In this document: positions 1-7,940 of the stretch, piece after piece
Numbering within the stretch: the first letter of the stretch is position 1
How the letters are laid out: every line of letters starts with the position of its first letter
Assembly (NCBI GenBank): GCA_050179115.1
Contig: JBFXFL010000010.1
Span: 1 to 64,000 of the forward strand
From: JAGPUQ01 sp050179115
Lineage (GTDB): Bacteria; Pseudomonadota; Gammaproteobacteria; Pseudomonadales; Porticoccaceae
Length of the DNA stretch: 64,000 bases
Direction: 5' to 3'
Position numbers and translations under genes: made by a program
The notes under the pieces: model-generated
Seen by the model: the letters and a program-made list of their open reading frames with translations, nothing else
Told to the model about the DNA's origin: nothing
Database searches by the model: none

Positions 1-1045
1 GCATCACTTCTTTCGCGAACAGTCGCATGCTGGCTTCCGCCGCCGCGTGGGACATGCCGCCGTAGGAGAACATGCCGTTGAATTTGTCGTTGCCGACAAA
101 ATCGCGGATGTTCAGCAGCTTCTGGTAACACTGCTCGGGCGTACCCCAGACGTGCAGATCGACGAAGAACTGGCGTGCGGCCGCCGCGCCGTCGTTGTTG
201 ATGTGGGCGGCGGCGGAGGCGTACCACTCGTAGCCCTTGATGTTCTTGAAGTGGCTGCCGTCCATCTCGTAATGCTCCACCATGGAGTGCCAGTAACCGC
301 CCAGGTGGCGGTTGGCCATTTCCTCGGCGCGGTCGGCGTTTTCATCGCAGTAGACGAAACTGGCGACAAAGGGCGGCGGCGCCTGCTCGCGGTGATGGCC
401 GACGTATTCCCGCCGGTACTGGCCGAGTTCCTCGGAGACCGTGCCCCAGGGCTTTTGCGGAATGATCAGCAAGCCCAAGCCCAGCTCAGCCATGATCGAC
501 AGGGATTCCGGCGACACCGCGGCGCCGTAGCGGCGGCCGGCAAAGGACTTGTAGGGTGCGGGGCGGATGTCGCGGCGCGCCTGCTTGATGACGGTGCCAT
601 CCATTTCGCAATAGCCTTTTTCGAGGCCGTCGAGAATCAGCTTGGCGGCCTCCATGAAACGCGGTCGCGCTTCGTCCATGGCCACGCCGAAGCCGTCGAA
701 CTCCACCCGGCCGAGACCGCGTCCCATGCCGAGAATCACTCGGCCTTTCGATATGTTGTCGACCACGCTTATTTGTTCGGCGACGCGGATGGGATCGCGG
801 TGCCAGGGCAGGATCACCGCCATCGAGCCAAGCTTGACGCGCTCGGTGCGCCCGGCCATGTAGGCCAGAAACTGCATCACGTCCGGCATCATGGTGTAGT
901 CGGTGAAATGGTGTTCAATGCCCCAGACGGCATCGAAACCCAGGGGCTCCGCCAGGTTGGCGAGAATCAAATCATTTTGGTACACCTCGAAATCGCTTTG
1001 TGCGCGTCCCGGATTCTGAAACACGATTGAAATGCCTACGTCCAT
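1..1045 (-). CDS. LLM-class flavin-dependent oxidoreductase, 3'-truncated by window edge
   Basis: This gene runs off the left edge; about 348 codons are visible. The protein begins MDVGISIVFQNPGRAQSDFE and has luciferase-like monooxygenase hallmarks: an N-terminal strand, EHHFTDY near residue 50, and VKLGSMAVILPWHRDPIRVAEQ followed by a GRVILGMGRGLGRVEFDGFG segment typical of the bacterial luciferase TIM barrel. Such enzymes use reduced FMN or F420 and O2 on small organic substrates; the substrate cannot be read from sequence. The ATG at 1045 follows a GAGGGACTGGAG Shine-Dalgarno-like stretch. It lies just downstream of another LLM gene in the same orientation, so the two are probably co-transcribed. 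Confidence 0.85.
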   Translation of the reverse strand, partial: MDVGISIVFQNPGRAQSDFEVYQNDLILANLAEPLGFDAVWGIEHHFTDYTMMPDVMQFLAYMAGRTERVKLGSMAVILPWHRDPIRVAEQISVVDNISKGRVILGMGRGLGRVEFDGFGVAMDEARPRFMEAAKLILDGLEKGYCEMDGTVIKQARRDIRPAPYKSFAGRRYGAAVSPESLSIMAELGLGLLIIPQKPWGTVSEELGQYRREYVGHHREQAPPPFVASFVYCDENADRAEEMANRHLGGYWHSMVEHYEMDGSHFKNIKGYEWYASAAAHINNDGAAAARQFFVDLHVWGTPEQCYQKLLNIRDFVGNDKFNGMFSYGGMSHAAAEASMRLFAKEVM

Positions 1046-1086
1046 CTCCAGTCCCTCGATTGAGTGAAGCTAAGGTGGAATCCGCC

Positions 1087-1965
1087 TTAGAGCGCCGCGC
1101 CGGGAATCACGATCTGTTCCGCCATCCGGTGGATCTCGCGGTACAGGGGTTCCGGGTCCGCCGTCAGCGCGAACAGGATCACCTGATCGACACCGGCGTC
1201 GCGATAGCGTTTCAGCATGTCGAGGTCGCAGGGCGCGCCGTAGGGCGATACCGCGATCTGGATATCCTTCAGCGTGCGTCCTTCCGCTTTCAGCAATTCG
1301 CTGAGTTGCTTGAGATGCGCGGGCACGTCCGGCGGTAACAGTTTGACGCCGTACCAGCCCTGGCCGAAACGGGCGACCCGGGTCAGCGCGGCCTTGCTCT
1401 CGCCGCCGAACCAGAGCGGTGGATAGGGTTTCTGCACCGGCTTGGGGCCTTGCACGCAGGGCGGCAGGTTGTAGAACTCGCCGCTGTGGCTGGAGGTTTC
1501 GTCGCACCACAGCGTTTGCAATACCTTGATGTAGTCGGCAGCGCGCGCGCCGCGGCGTTCGAAAGGTACGTTGAGCGCGGCGAATTCCTCGGCGAGCCAG
1601 CCGACGCCGATGCCGATATCGAGACGTCCGCCGGAGATCACATCCACATCCGCCGCCTGCTTGGCGAAATACACCGGGTTGCGCTGTGGCAGGATGGTGA
1701 TGCCGGTGGCGAGGCGCAGGCGGCTGGTATGGCCGGCGAGAAAGGCCAGCGCGGTGAAGGGTTCCAGCGGGACATGATGTGGATCGAGGGGCACCTTGCC
1801 GTTGTCGGCGTAGGGATAGGGCGAAGCATAGTTTTCGAACAGCAATACATGTTCGGGCATCCAGAACGAATGGAAACCCGCGTCCTCCACCAGTCTGGCG
1901 GTCTTCATCATGTGCGCCGCAGTCGCGGACTGGCCGGCAAAGACACCCTGCAAACCGATTTTCAT
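1087..1965 (-). CDS. LLM-class (probable F420-dependent) oxidoreductase
   Basis: A 292-aa luciferase-like monooxygenase. It starts MKIGLQGVFAGQ at an ATG with a strong AAGGAGA ribosome-binding site 7 bases upstream; the frame stays open upstream, but that part is a tandem repeat and not protein-like. The family signatures are the N-terminal FWMPEHV, LRLATGITILPQRNPVYFAKQAADVDVISGGR, the GIGVGWLAEEFAALNVPFERRG region and PLWFGGESKAALTRVA, which resembles the F420-dependent subgroup. It probably oxidises an organic substrate in the cytoplasm with a deazaflavin or flavin; the substrate is unknown. It is the upstream member of the two-gene LLM pair at the left edge. Confidence 0.85.
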   Translation of the reverse strand: MKIGLQGVFAGQSATAAHMMKTARLVEDAGFHSFWMPEHVLLFENYASPYPYADNGKVPLDPHHVPLEPFTALAFLAGHTSRLRLATGITILPQRNPVYFAKQAADVDVISGGRLDIGIGVGWLAEEFAALNVPFERRGARAADYIKVLQTLWCDETSSHSGEFYNLPPCVQGPKPVQKPYPPLWFGGESKAALTRVARFGQGWYGVKLLPPDVPAHLKQLSELLKAEGRTLKDIQIAVSPYGAPCDLDMLKRYRDAGVDQVILFALTADPEPLYREIHRMAEQIVIPGAAL

Positions 1966-1982
1966 GTTGGTCTCCTTATTGC

Positions 1983-2026
1983 GTTTTGTTGTGGAACGTT
2001 TTGTTGTGGAACGTTTTGCTGTAGAA
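1983..2026. repeat. 15-bp tandem repeat, about three units
   Basis: Two perfect units (GTTTTGTTGTGGAAC, 1983-1997 and 1998-2012) are followed by a degenerate third (2013-2026). They lie directly upstream of the LLM gene starting at 1965, so they sit in its leader or promoter region. The 15-bp period keeps frame, and the minus strand can be read as a Lys/Arg/Thr-rich peptide, but no start or homology supports coding. Confidence 0.85.
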
Positions 2027-2066
2027 AAAGCTGGTGCCGGAAATTTTTCGCAGTTCGTTCGGGTGG

Positions 2067-2480
2067 CTAGTGCATGCGTGGCCGCGGCGGCGGCGGTCCC
2101 GGCACTGCGGAACGATGCACCGGGCCGGCATGATGAAGAATCATCCGGTAGACACCGTCTTCCAGCGCGAAACCGTTGGTTGCCACCAGTGCTGCGTCCC
2201 GCTGGGCCTTGCTCCATTCGTAGCAGGTGAGCAGTGCGACATCGCCGAAGTGCAGAATGGTTTCAACCTGGTGTTCGAGGATGGGTGAGCGCGGGTTGGC
2301 CAGGATTTCGTGCCAGCTCGCGAGCACCTGTTCGCGAGTTGCCAGCGGCGCGGCGCCCGGGTGAACGCACAGGACCGGCAGTCGCAGCGCCCACACGCGA
2401 TCCATGGCGGCGAGGTCGCGGTCCAGAAACGCCTGGTAGAAGGCCGCGTTGGCGAAATGGATTGCGTCGTCGGAGTTCAC
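2067..2480 (-). CDS. SnoaL-like / NTF2-fold protein
   Basis: A 137-aa protein with the NTF2-like cone fold expected of SnoaL_3/DUF4440 families: the N-terminal helix NSDDAIHFANAAFYQAFLDRDLAAMDRVWA, then VLCVHPGAAPLATREQVLASWHEIL, then alternating strands ending LEDGVYRMILHHAGPV. The C-terminus is a low-complexity Pro/Arg tail. Family members are small enzymes or ligand-binding proteins; no specific function can be assigned. It begins 7 bp after cinA ends, same strand, and is probably the last gene of the nudix-esterase-cinA operon. Confidence 0.75.
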   Translation of the reverse strand: MNSDDAIHFANAAFYQAFLDRDLAAMDRVWALRLPVLCVHPGAAPLATREQVLASWHEILANPRSPILEHQVETILHFGDVALLTCYEWSKAQRDAALVATNGFALEDGVYRMILHHAGPVHRSAVPGPPPPRPRMH

Positions 2481-2487
2481 GGTTCCG

Positions 2488-3756
2488 TCAGCCTCCGTTC
2501 AGCGCGAGCCGGTTCCGGCGCCGCTCGGCGAGCCAGTCGTCCATCAGCCAGCGCAGGCCGTGGGAGACGGCTGCCTGGCGGACCCGCTCGCGCCCTTGCA
2601 GTAGATTCAGCCGTTGTGCCTGGCACCCGCTGGCATCGGCTTTTGCCATCCACACGGTGCCGACCGGTTTTTCGTCGCTGCCGCCGTCGGGTCCGGCGAC
2701 GCCGGTAAAACTGAGGGCGAGGTCGGCGCGAAAGCGCGCGCGCGCGCCGATGGCCATCTGGCGCGCCACGGGTTCCGACACCGCGCCGTGCGCGGCCAGA
2801 TCCGCTGGCGAGACGCCCAGCAAATCCTCTTTCACGGCGTTGGCGTAGGACACCACTCCACCGACGAAGTAGGCCGACGAACCGGGCGCATCGGTAACGA
2901 TTTTCGCGGCCAGCCCGCCGGTGCAGGATTCGGCGAGCGCGAGCGTCGCGCCGCGTTCGCGCATGAAGCGCGCGAACAGCTCGATGCTGGACGCCCGTGA
3001 AAAGTCCACCAGAAATTCGCTCATGTGTTCGGCGGCGAAGGCGCACAGGGCGTGTGCCTTGTCGGCGGCTGGCTGGTACAGCTTCACTTCGATTTCGGGA
3101 AAATCCTGGCGAAAACTCACCGGCCCCCAGAGTTTCGACCAGGGTTCGAGCAGTTCCGATAAATGTGATTCGCCGGCGCCGAGAAAACGGATGAACAGGT
3201 TTTCATCGGGCGCGCCTTGCAGCGGCGCGACCTGGTCGAGATGGGCGATCAACATGGGTTGCAGTTCGCGTGGCGGACCGGGCAGCGCGACGATGGTTTT
3301 GCGCACGCCGTTGCGCTCGAAACTCAGGCTGAAGCCGGGCGCGGTGCCGTTGAGGTTGGGCAGCACGGTCGCGCCAACGGGAAACATCGCCTGCTTGCGA
3401 TTGTTCGCGGTGGTTTCCAGATTGTATTTTTGAAACAGTGCGACGATGGCCTGCCAGCTCGGCTCATGAAAAAAAGTGCCAACGCCGGCCACTTCGGCGG
3501 CCACTTCGGTGGTGAGGTCGTCGTCGGTCGGCCCCAGTCCGCCGCTGATGAACAGGCAGTCGGCGCGTTCGAGCGCGGTGCGCATCACGAAGGCAAGGTC
3601 CTCGCGGCGGTCGCCCGCGGTCATCATCAATTGCACGGCAAATCCGCGCTCGCCGAGGGTAGTGGCGAGAAAGTGATTGTTGGCATCGAAAATTTCTCCG
3701 CGCAGCACTTCTTCGCCGGTGCTCACCAGACAGGCGGTGGTTTTTTTCGTGGTCAT
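2488..3756 (-). CDS. cinA: CinA-family protein (MoCF-like domain plus nicotinamide-nucleotide amidase domain)
   Basis: A 422-aa two-domain protein. The N-terminal half is MoaB/Mog-like: VSTGEEVLRGEIFDANNHFLA at the start and FISGGLGPTDDDLTTEVAAEV near residues 69-89. The C-terminal half carries the PncC-type amidase motif LALAESCTGGLAAKIVTD and SFTGVAGPDGGSDEKPVGTVW. Full-length CinA proteins hydrolyse ADP-ribose or deamidate nicotinamide mononucleotide in pyridine-nucleotide salvage; which activity dominates here is unknown. The start overlaps the stop of the upstream esterase in an ATGA, indicating translational coupling. Confidence 0.93.
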   Translation of the reverse strand: MTTKKTTACLVSTGEEVLRGEIFDANNHFLATTLGERGFAVQLMMTAGDRREDLAFVMRTALERADCLFISGGLGPTDDDLTTEVAAEVAGVGTFFHEPSWQAIVALFQKYNLETTANNRKQAMFPVGATVLPNLNGTAPGFSLSFERNGVRKTIVALPGPPRELQPMLIAHLDQVAPLQGAPDENLFIRFLGAGESHLSELLEPWSKLWGPVSFRQDFPEIEVKLYQPAADKAHALCAFAAEHMSEFLVDFSRASSIELFARFMRERGATLALAESCTGGLAAKIVTDAPGSSAYFVGGVVSYANAVKEDLLGVSPADLAAHGAVSEPVARQMAIGARARFRADLALSFTGVAGPDGGSDEKPVGTVWMAKADASGCQAQRLNLLQGRERVRQAAVSHGLRWLMDDWLAERRRNRLALNGG

Positions 3757-4427
3757 GAATTACTCCAGCGCAGTTGCAGCCAGGCGGAAATATCGGCGAT
3801 CTCCCGCGCGCAGACTTCGTGCGCCATGGGATAGGTTCGGTAAGCGGGCGCATAACCCAGCTCGCGCAGCGCGGCGACGGTGCGCTGGCCCATCAGCTCC
3901 GGCACCATGGGGTCGTGGCTGCCGTGCAGCACCAGAATCGGCAGGTTCCGGTTGGCTGCATGGGGGACGATGGTTTTGTGAGTCGCGAAATAGGTCGACA
4001 TCGCCAGCAAGCCCGCGAGGGGTTCGGGATAGGTGAGGGCGGTTTGCAGTGCCACCGCGCCACCCTGGGAAAAGCCGGCGAGCACGATGCGTCGGGTATC
4101 CACGCCGCGCGCCGCTTCCCGCTTGATCAAGGCCGCAATTGCTTCGGCGGAGGCCAGCAACTGGCTGTTGTCGATCTGTCGATCAATGTCGAGCGCCAGA
4201 ATGTCGTACCAGGCCGGCATGCGCAGGCCGCCGTTGATGGTGACGGGAATGGTCGGCGCGTGGGGAAATACGAAGCGCACCGCAAGGCTCGCCGGCAGTT
4301 TGAGCTCGGGCACGATGGGCGCGAAATCGCGGCCGTCGGCGCCCAGGCCGTGGAGCCAGATGACGGCAGCATCGGCGGGTCGGACGGCCTTTTGCGGCTC
4401 GATCTCGATACAGGGCAGCAGTGTCAT
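3753..4427 (-). CDS. Alpha/beta-hydrolase carboxylesterase (phospholipase/carboxylesterase family)
   Basis: A 224-aa esterase of the short carboxylesterase/acyl-protein thioesterase-like family. Visible elements are the oxyanion-hole segment AAVIWLHGLGADGRDF, the nucleophile elbow GFSQGGAVAL (catalytic Ser near residue 118), the aspartate in LVLHGSHDPMVP and the histidine in YPMAHEVC. It should hydrolyse carboxylic or thioester bonds of small or acylated substrates in the cytoplasm. It overlaps nudix upstream and cinA downstream by 4 bp each (ATGA), so the three genes form one operon. Confidence 0.92.
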   Translation of the reverse strand: MTLLPCIEIEPQKAVRPADAAVIWLHGLGADGRDFAPIVPELKLPASLAVRFVFPHAPTIPVTINGGLRMPAWYDILALDIDRQIDNSQLLASAEAIAALIKREAARGVDTRRIVLAGFSQGGAVALQTALTYPEPLAGLLAMSTYFATHKTIVPHAANRNLPILVLHGSHDPMVPELMGQRTVAALRELGYAPAYRTYPMAHEVCAREIADISAWLQLRWSNS

Positions 4428-5044
4428 TGGGCGGCCTCGGTTGCGGCGGTCAGATGTGGGCGGATGATGTCGGCGAAGCTGTTCAGCACATTCAGGGTCA
4501 GACCCCAGATCACGTGATCGCGAAACTGAATGCCGGGAAAGGTCATGGCCACGCCGCCGACGGGATAGTCGAGCTCGGTGGCGGCGCTCGCGGCGAACAG
4601 GTGGCGCAGCGGTACCCAGAAGACATCGGCCACTTCATGGGCGTGGCTGGCGAGGTCCAGCGTCTCGCCGCCGGTCCCGATGTAGTAGACGAAGGGCGAC
4701 AGCGTGAGACTGTTTGCGGTTTCCGGACGCACCACCTCGCGCACGGGGAGGGGACCGATGCGGTGATCGGCGGCGAGGCTGAGACCGATTTCTTCCCAGG
4801 TTTCGCGCTCGGCGACTTCGTGCGCATCGCGGTCGTCGCTGCCCGCGCGTCCGCCCGGAAACGCGACCTGGCCCGACCAGGGGTCGCCGGCGCGCTCGGC
4901 GCGGCGGATGAAACAGACTTCGAGATCATTGTCGCCGTCGGCCAGAATCATGGCGACGGCCGCCTGCGTCGGCGCGGGCTCGAACGCGGCGGGCCGGTGC
5001 GCGCGGCGTTGCAGTGCGGTGCGGATCTGATCGATGGTTATCAC
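4424..5044 (-). CDS. NUDIX hydrolase, CoA pyrophosphatase (NudL-like)
   Basis: A 206-aa nudix protein. It carries the NudL/UPF0035 signature (RRAERAGDPWSGQVAFPGG) immediately followed by the nudix box, ending RETWEEIGL. The spacing between the FPGG turn and the RE of the box matches NudL rather than MutT. These enzymes cleave CoA and acyl-CoA to 4'-phosphopantetheine derivatives and 3',5'-ADP, fitting the acyl-CoA metabolism genes nearby. It is the first gene of the nudix-esterase-cinA operon, with a 4-bp ATGA overlap to the esterase. Confidence 0.9.
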   Translation of the reverse strand: MITIDQIRTALQRRAHRPAAFEPAPTQAAVAMILADGDNDLEVCFIRRAERAGDPWSGQVAFPGGRAGSDDRDAHEVAERETWEEIGLSLAADHRIGPLPVREVVRPETANSLTLSPFVYYIGTGGETLDLASHAHEVADVFWVPLRHLFAASAATELDYPVGGVAMTFPGIQFRDHVIWGLTLNVLNSFADIIRPHLTAATEAAQ

Positions 5045-5121
5045 GGTGCCTCGTTGGATTTTCGTCGTGGAACGCGGCGGCTCGAGCCGGCAATGGGTGA
5101 AGCATGTGGACGGCGCCCGGC

Positions 5122-6342
5122 TCAGCCCGCCAGCACGCCTCCCGCCACCAGCCGCGCGATGGTCGCCGCGTCATAGCCGGCTTGGCGCAGCACATCGCGG
5201 CCGTCGGCGCCCAGTTCCGGACCCAGCCGGGCCGGCACTTTGGGTGCATCCCGGAGCGAGAACGGACTGTTGACGGCCTGGCGGCGGCCGTGGGTATGGC
5301 CTTCGACCGCGATCAGCATGTCGTTCTCCAGGGCCTGGGGATCGTTCGCCACTTCCTCCAGGGTTGCGACCAGACTGAAGGTTACCTGGTGCGCCACCAG
5401 CCGCGCGTTCCAATAGGCGTAATCCCGGCTCCGGAAGACCTCATCGAGAATGGCCGCCAGCGCCGCGCCATTGGCCTGGCGCGCGGTTTTTTCCGCGAAG
5501 CGCGGGTCGGTCAGCAGGTCGGCGCGGTCGATGGCCTGGGTGAACGGCGGCCAGTTCTTGTCTTCCTGCAGCACGATGATCGACAGCCAGCGGTCGTCGG
5601 CGGTGCGGTACTGGTTGAGCAGCGCGTTGCGCGGCGCCTTGCGGCTGGAACGCTGAAAGGGCGCGGTGCCGGCGAGCACACCGGCCAGCATGGAGGACGC
5701 GGCCCACAGTCCGTTGGCCATCAGGCTGGTGGAGACCTTGGTGCCCGTGCCGGTGCGCTCGCGGCGATACAGCGCGGTCATCACGCCGGCGAACATGGTC
5801 ATCGCGCTGGGGTGATCGCCCATCGCGGCGGCGGGCAGGGTGGGATCGGCGTCCGCGGTGCGCACGATGTCCATCAGGCCGGTGCGGGCCCAGTAGGCAT
5901 TGCCGTCGAAGCCCGGCTTGTCGGCGTCGGCGCCGTTTTCGCCGTAGCCGGTGATCTGGCCATAGATCAGGCGCGGGTTGGTGTCCTTGAGGTCTTCGTA
6001 GGTGATTTTCAGACTCGCCAGCACCTTGGGCGGAAAGTTGGTCACCAGCACATCGGCCTGGCGCACCAGCGCGAGCAGCGCGGCGCGGCCGTCCGGGTGC
6101 TTGAGGTCGAGCGCGATGCTGCGTTTGTTGCGGTTGTCCTGCTGCCACATGTAGGCGAAATCCAGGGGCATGAAGGGTGGCGACTGGTGCGCGTAACGGA
6201 ACGGATCGCCGATATCCGGCGCCTCGACCTTGATCACGTCGGCGCCGAAGTCGCCCATGATCGCGGTGCTGCCCGGGCCGAAGACAAAGGTCGCCAGTTC
6301 GATAACCTTGATACCACTCAAAATCGCTGCATGATCGGACAT
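5122..6342 (-). CDS. CaiB/BaiF-type class III CoA-transferase
   Basis: A 406-aa class III CoA-transferase. The start is the ATG of MSDHAAILSGIKVIELATFV, preceded by a GAGAGAA site; the longer upstream frame is not protein-like. Family features are FGPGSTAIMGDFGADVIKVEAPDIGDPFR, NRNKRSIALDLKHPDGRAAL, the adjacent LVTNFPPKVL, and GFDGNAYWARTGLM. The Asp of GFDGNAYWARTG corresponds to the active-site aspartate that forms acyl anhydride intermediates. It transfers CoA between carboxylic acids; the substrate is unassigned. It lies 77 bp upstream of the nudix operon on the same strand. Confidence 0.9.
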   Translation of the reverse strand: MSDHAAILSGIKVIELATFVFGPGSTAIMGDFGADVIKVEAPDIGDPFRYAHQSPPFMPLDFAYMWQQDNRNKRSIALDLKHPDGRAALLALVRQADVLVTNFPPKVLASLKITYEDLKDTNPRLIYGQITGYGENGADADKPGFDGNAYWARTGLMDIVRTADADPTLPAAAMGDHPSAMTMFAGVMTALYRRERTGTGTKVSTSLMANGLWAASSMLAGVLAGTAPFQRSSRKAPRNALLNQYRTADDRWLSIIVLQEDKNWPPFTQAIDRADLLTDPRFAEKTARQANGAALAAILDEVFRSRDYAYWNARLVAHQVTFSLVATLEEVANDPQALENDMLIAVEGHTHGRRQAVNSPFSLRDAPKVPARLGPELGADGRDVLRQAGYDAATIARLVAGGVLAG

Positions 6343-6555
6343 GGGTAAGTTCTCTCGGGGAACGGAAGTTATTGTTTGGTCCGATCTTACACCGCCCGGG
6401 CACGGGGACAAGGCACCGCGGTGCACTCTGGCTGGCAACCGGCACCTGCGGCATCCCGAAGTCGACGCCCGGTGACCGCCGCCGGCGTGATAGGCTCGAA
6501 TCCTGGCCGCCGCCATCGGGTGAACGGTCGATTTCACTGCGGAGGGAGAGGTCCC

Positions 6556-6864
6556 GTGAAGGTTCAGCAACAGATCGAAGCCAAATTGCGCGCGGCCTTG
6601 ACGCCCCGGGTGGTGTGCGTCGAGAACGAAAGTCACCGGCACAACGTGCCGGCCGGCGCCGAGTCTCATTTCAAGGTCACGCTGGTGGCCGACCGCTTTG
6701 CGCCCCTGTCCCGGATACAGCGTCACCGGCTGGTGTATCAGTTGCTGGCCGAGGAACTGGCGGGGCCGGTGCACGCCCTTGCCCTGCATGCCTATGCGCC
6801 GGCGGAGTGGGGCGAGCGCGAGCAGGCCCCGGCATCGCCGCCGTGCCTGGGCGGCGACGGCTAG
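6556..6864 (+). CDS. BolA family protein
   Basis: A 102-aa BolA-like protein. GTG at 6556 is chosen because GGAGGGAGAG lies just upstream and the BolA fold begins there (VKVQQQIEAKLRAALTPRVVCVENES). The conserved HNVPAGAESHFKVTLVADRF and RHRLVYQLLAEELAGPVHALALHAYAPAEW match the class II KH-like fold; the His of the SHF stretch is a usual Fe-S/glutaredoxin-interaction ligand. BolA proteins work with monothiol glutaredoxins in Fe-S handling and influence cell shape and stress genes. It is divergent from the CoA-transferase and about 165 bp upstream of ompW. Confidence 0.88.
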   Translation: MKVQQQIEAKLRAALTPRVVCVENESHRHNVPAGAESHFKVTLVADRFAPLSRIQRHRLVYQLLAEELAGPVHALALHAYAPAEWGEREQAPASPPCLGGDG

Positions 6865-6921
6865 CTGCGGCTCGCGCTACCCGCGGCGGCGGGCAGCGTC
6901 CCGACCGGTTCCCCATCGTAC

Positions 6922-6968
6922 TTAATCTGGATCAATTCACCCGGGGATGCCTACCTAATCTGCATCAA
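6922..6968 (+). promoter_or_regulatory. Two FNR/ANR-like boxes upstream of ompW
   Basis: TTAATCTGGATCAA at 6922-6935 matches the FNR consensus TTGAT-N4-ATCAA at 9 of 10 informative bases, and CTAATCTGCATCAA at 6955-6968 matches at 8 of 10. Their centres are 33 bp apart, about three helical turns, and the second centre lies about 68 bp before the ompW start. FNR control of ompW is established in Escherichia coli; its presence here is inferred. Confidence 0.65.
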
Positions 6969-7029
6969 CACCCGACGTCCGTCCCGCTGCTGCAATGGCG
7001 TCACCGATCCGTTGTAGAGGGGAAGCAAG

Positions 7030-7704
7030 ATGAAGCAACGCAAGCTACTGGCGCTGGCTGTGGCCGGGGCGCTCGCCGCGGGCGCCGCTGGGGGGGCGCT
7101 GGCGTATCAGGCCGGGGATCTGATCCTGCGCGGGGGCGTGGCCTCGGTGCAGCCCAACGAAAACAGCGACCCGCTGGCGCTCAATGGCGAGAAGTTGCCG
7201 GACACCGGAGCGGGAATCGACAACAACGAGCAGCTGGGCCTGACGCTCACCTACATGTTCACGCCCCAGTGGGGTGTCGGTGTGCTGGCGGCGACGCCTT
7301 TCGAGCACGATATCAAGGCCAAGGGCGTGGGCCTCGATGCCGGCTCCATCAAACATCTGCCGCCCACGGTAACCCTGCAATATTTTCCCCTCGGGGCTAC
7401 GTCGCGCTGGCAGCCCTATGTGGGTCTGGGCATTAACTACACCTGGTTCTTTGACGAGGAGGTCGATGGTCAACTGGAGGGGGCGGGGTTCGGCGAGGGG
7501 GACCTGGAGGTTGATAACTCTTGGGGCTGGGCCGGTCAGGCGGGGCTCGACTACCAGATCGACGACCACTGGCAGGTCAATGCGGCGGTGTGGTACCTGG
7601 ATATCGATACCGACGCCACCTTCAAATTCGCCGCCAATCGCATCACCGCGAACGTCGATGTCGATCCCTGGGTCTACATGCTGGGTGTGGGTTACCGGTT
7701 CTGA
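7030..7704 (+). CDS. ompW: OmpW family outer-membrane beta-barrel protein
   Basis: A 224-aa precursor with a classical signal peptide (MKQRKLLALAVAGALAAGAAGGALA, cleavage likely after ALA). The mature part has the OmpW pattern: the strand AGDLILRGGVASVQPN, LGLTLTYMFTPQWGVGVLAATPFEHDI, LPPTVTLQYFP, WQPYVGLGINYTWFFDE and a C-terminal strand ending in aromatic GYRF, the signal for BAM insertion. OmpW forms an eight-stranded barrel with a hydrophobic channel for small molecules. It has its own upstream region with FNR-like boxes and a downstream hairpin, so it is probably monocistronic. Confidence 0.93.
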   Translation: MKQRKLLALAVAGALAAGAAGGALAYQAGDLILRGGVASVQPNENSDPLALNGEKLPDTGAGIDNNEQLGLTLTYMFTPQWGVGVLAATPFEHDIKAKGVGLDAGSIKHLPPTVTLQYFPLGATSRWQPYVGLGINYTWFFDEEVDGQLEGAGFGEGDLEVDNSWGWAGQAGLDYQIDDHWQVNAAVWYLDIDTDATFKFAANRITANVDVDPWVYMLGVGYRF

Positions 7705-7725
7705 CCCGGTTCCGCGGCCATGATG

Positions 7726-7760
7726 TCGGGCCGGCCACTGCGGCCGGCCCGATTGCGTTT
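7726..7760 (+). terminator. Hairpin terminator after ompW
   Basis: A perfect 11-bp GC-rich stem (7726-7736 with 7742-7752, five-base loop) begins 22 bp after the ompW stop and is followed by a short T-rich TTGCGTTT. The stem is strong but the U-tract is weak. Confidence 0.7.
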
Positions 7761-7940
7761 GGGGTGGCCGTTCCTGATTAACAGCACAGTCACCCGATCG
7801 ATGGCGCCAGCGCCGCTCGGTATCGCGCAATGCCGGCCCGGCGGCGCCCGGTAAAATTCATCCGCCTGACCGGCATCTGTGCTAAACAGTCCGCTGCCCG
7901 GCGCGACCTGCCGCGATACCCCGCCATCGAGGAGCCCGCG

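Noticed and set aside
47..1030. A 327-codon plus-strand open frame at the left edge
   Set aside because: The minus strand holds a recognisable LLM monooxygenase that continues past the edge; the plus frame is its complement.
5104..6348. A 414-codon plus-strand open frame opposite the CoA-transferase
   Set aside because: The minus strand carries a clear class III CoA-transferase; this frame is its shadow.
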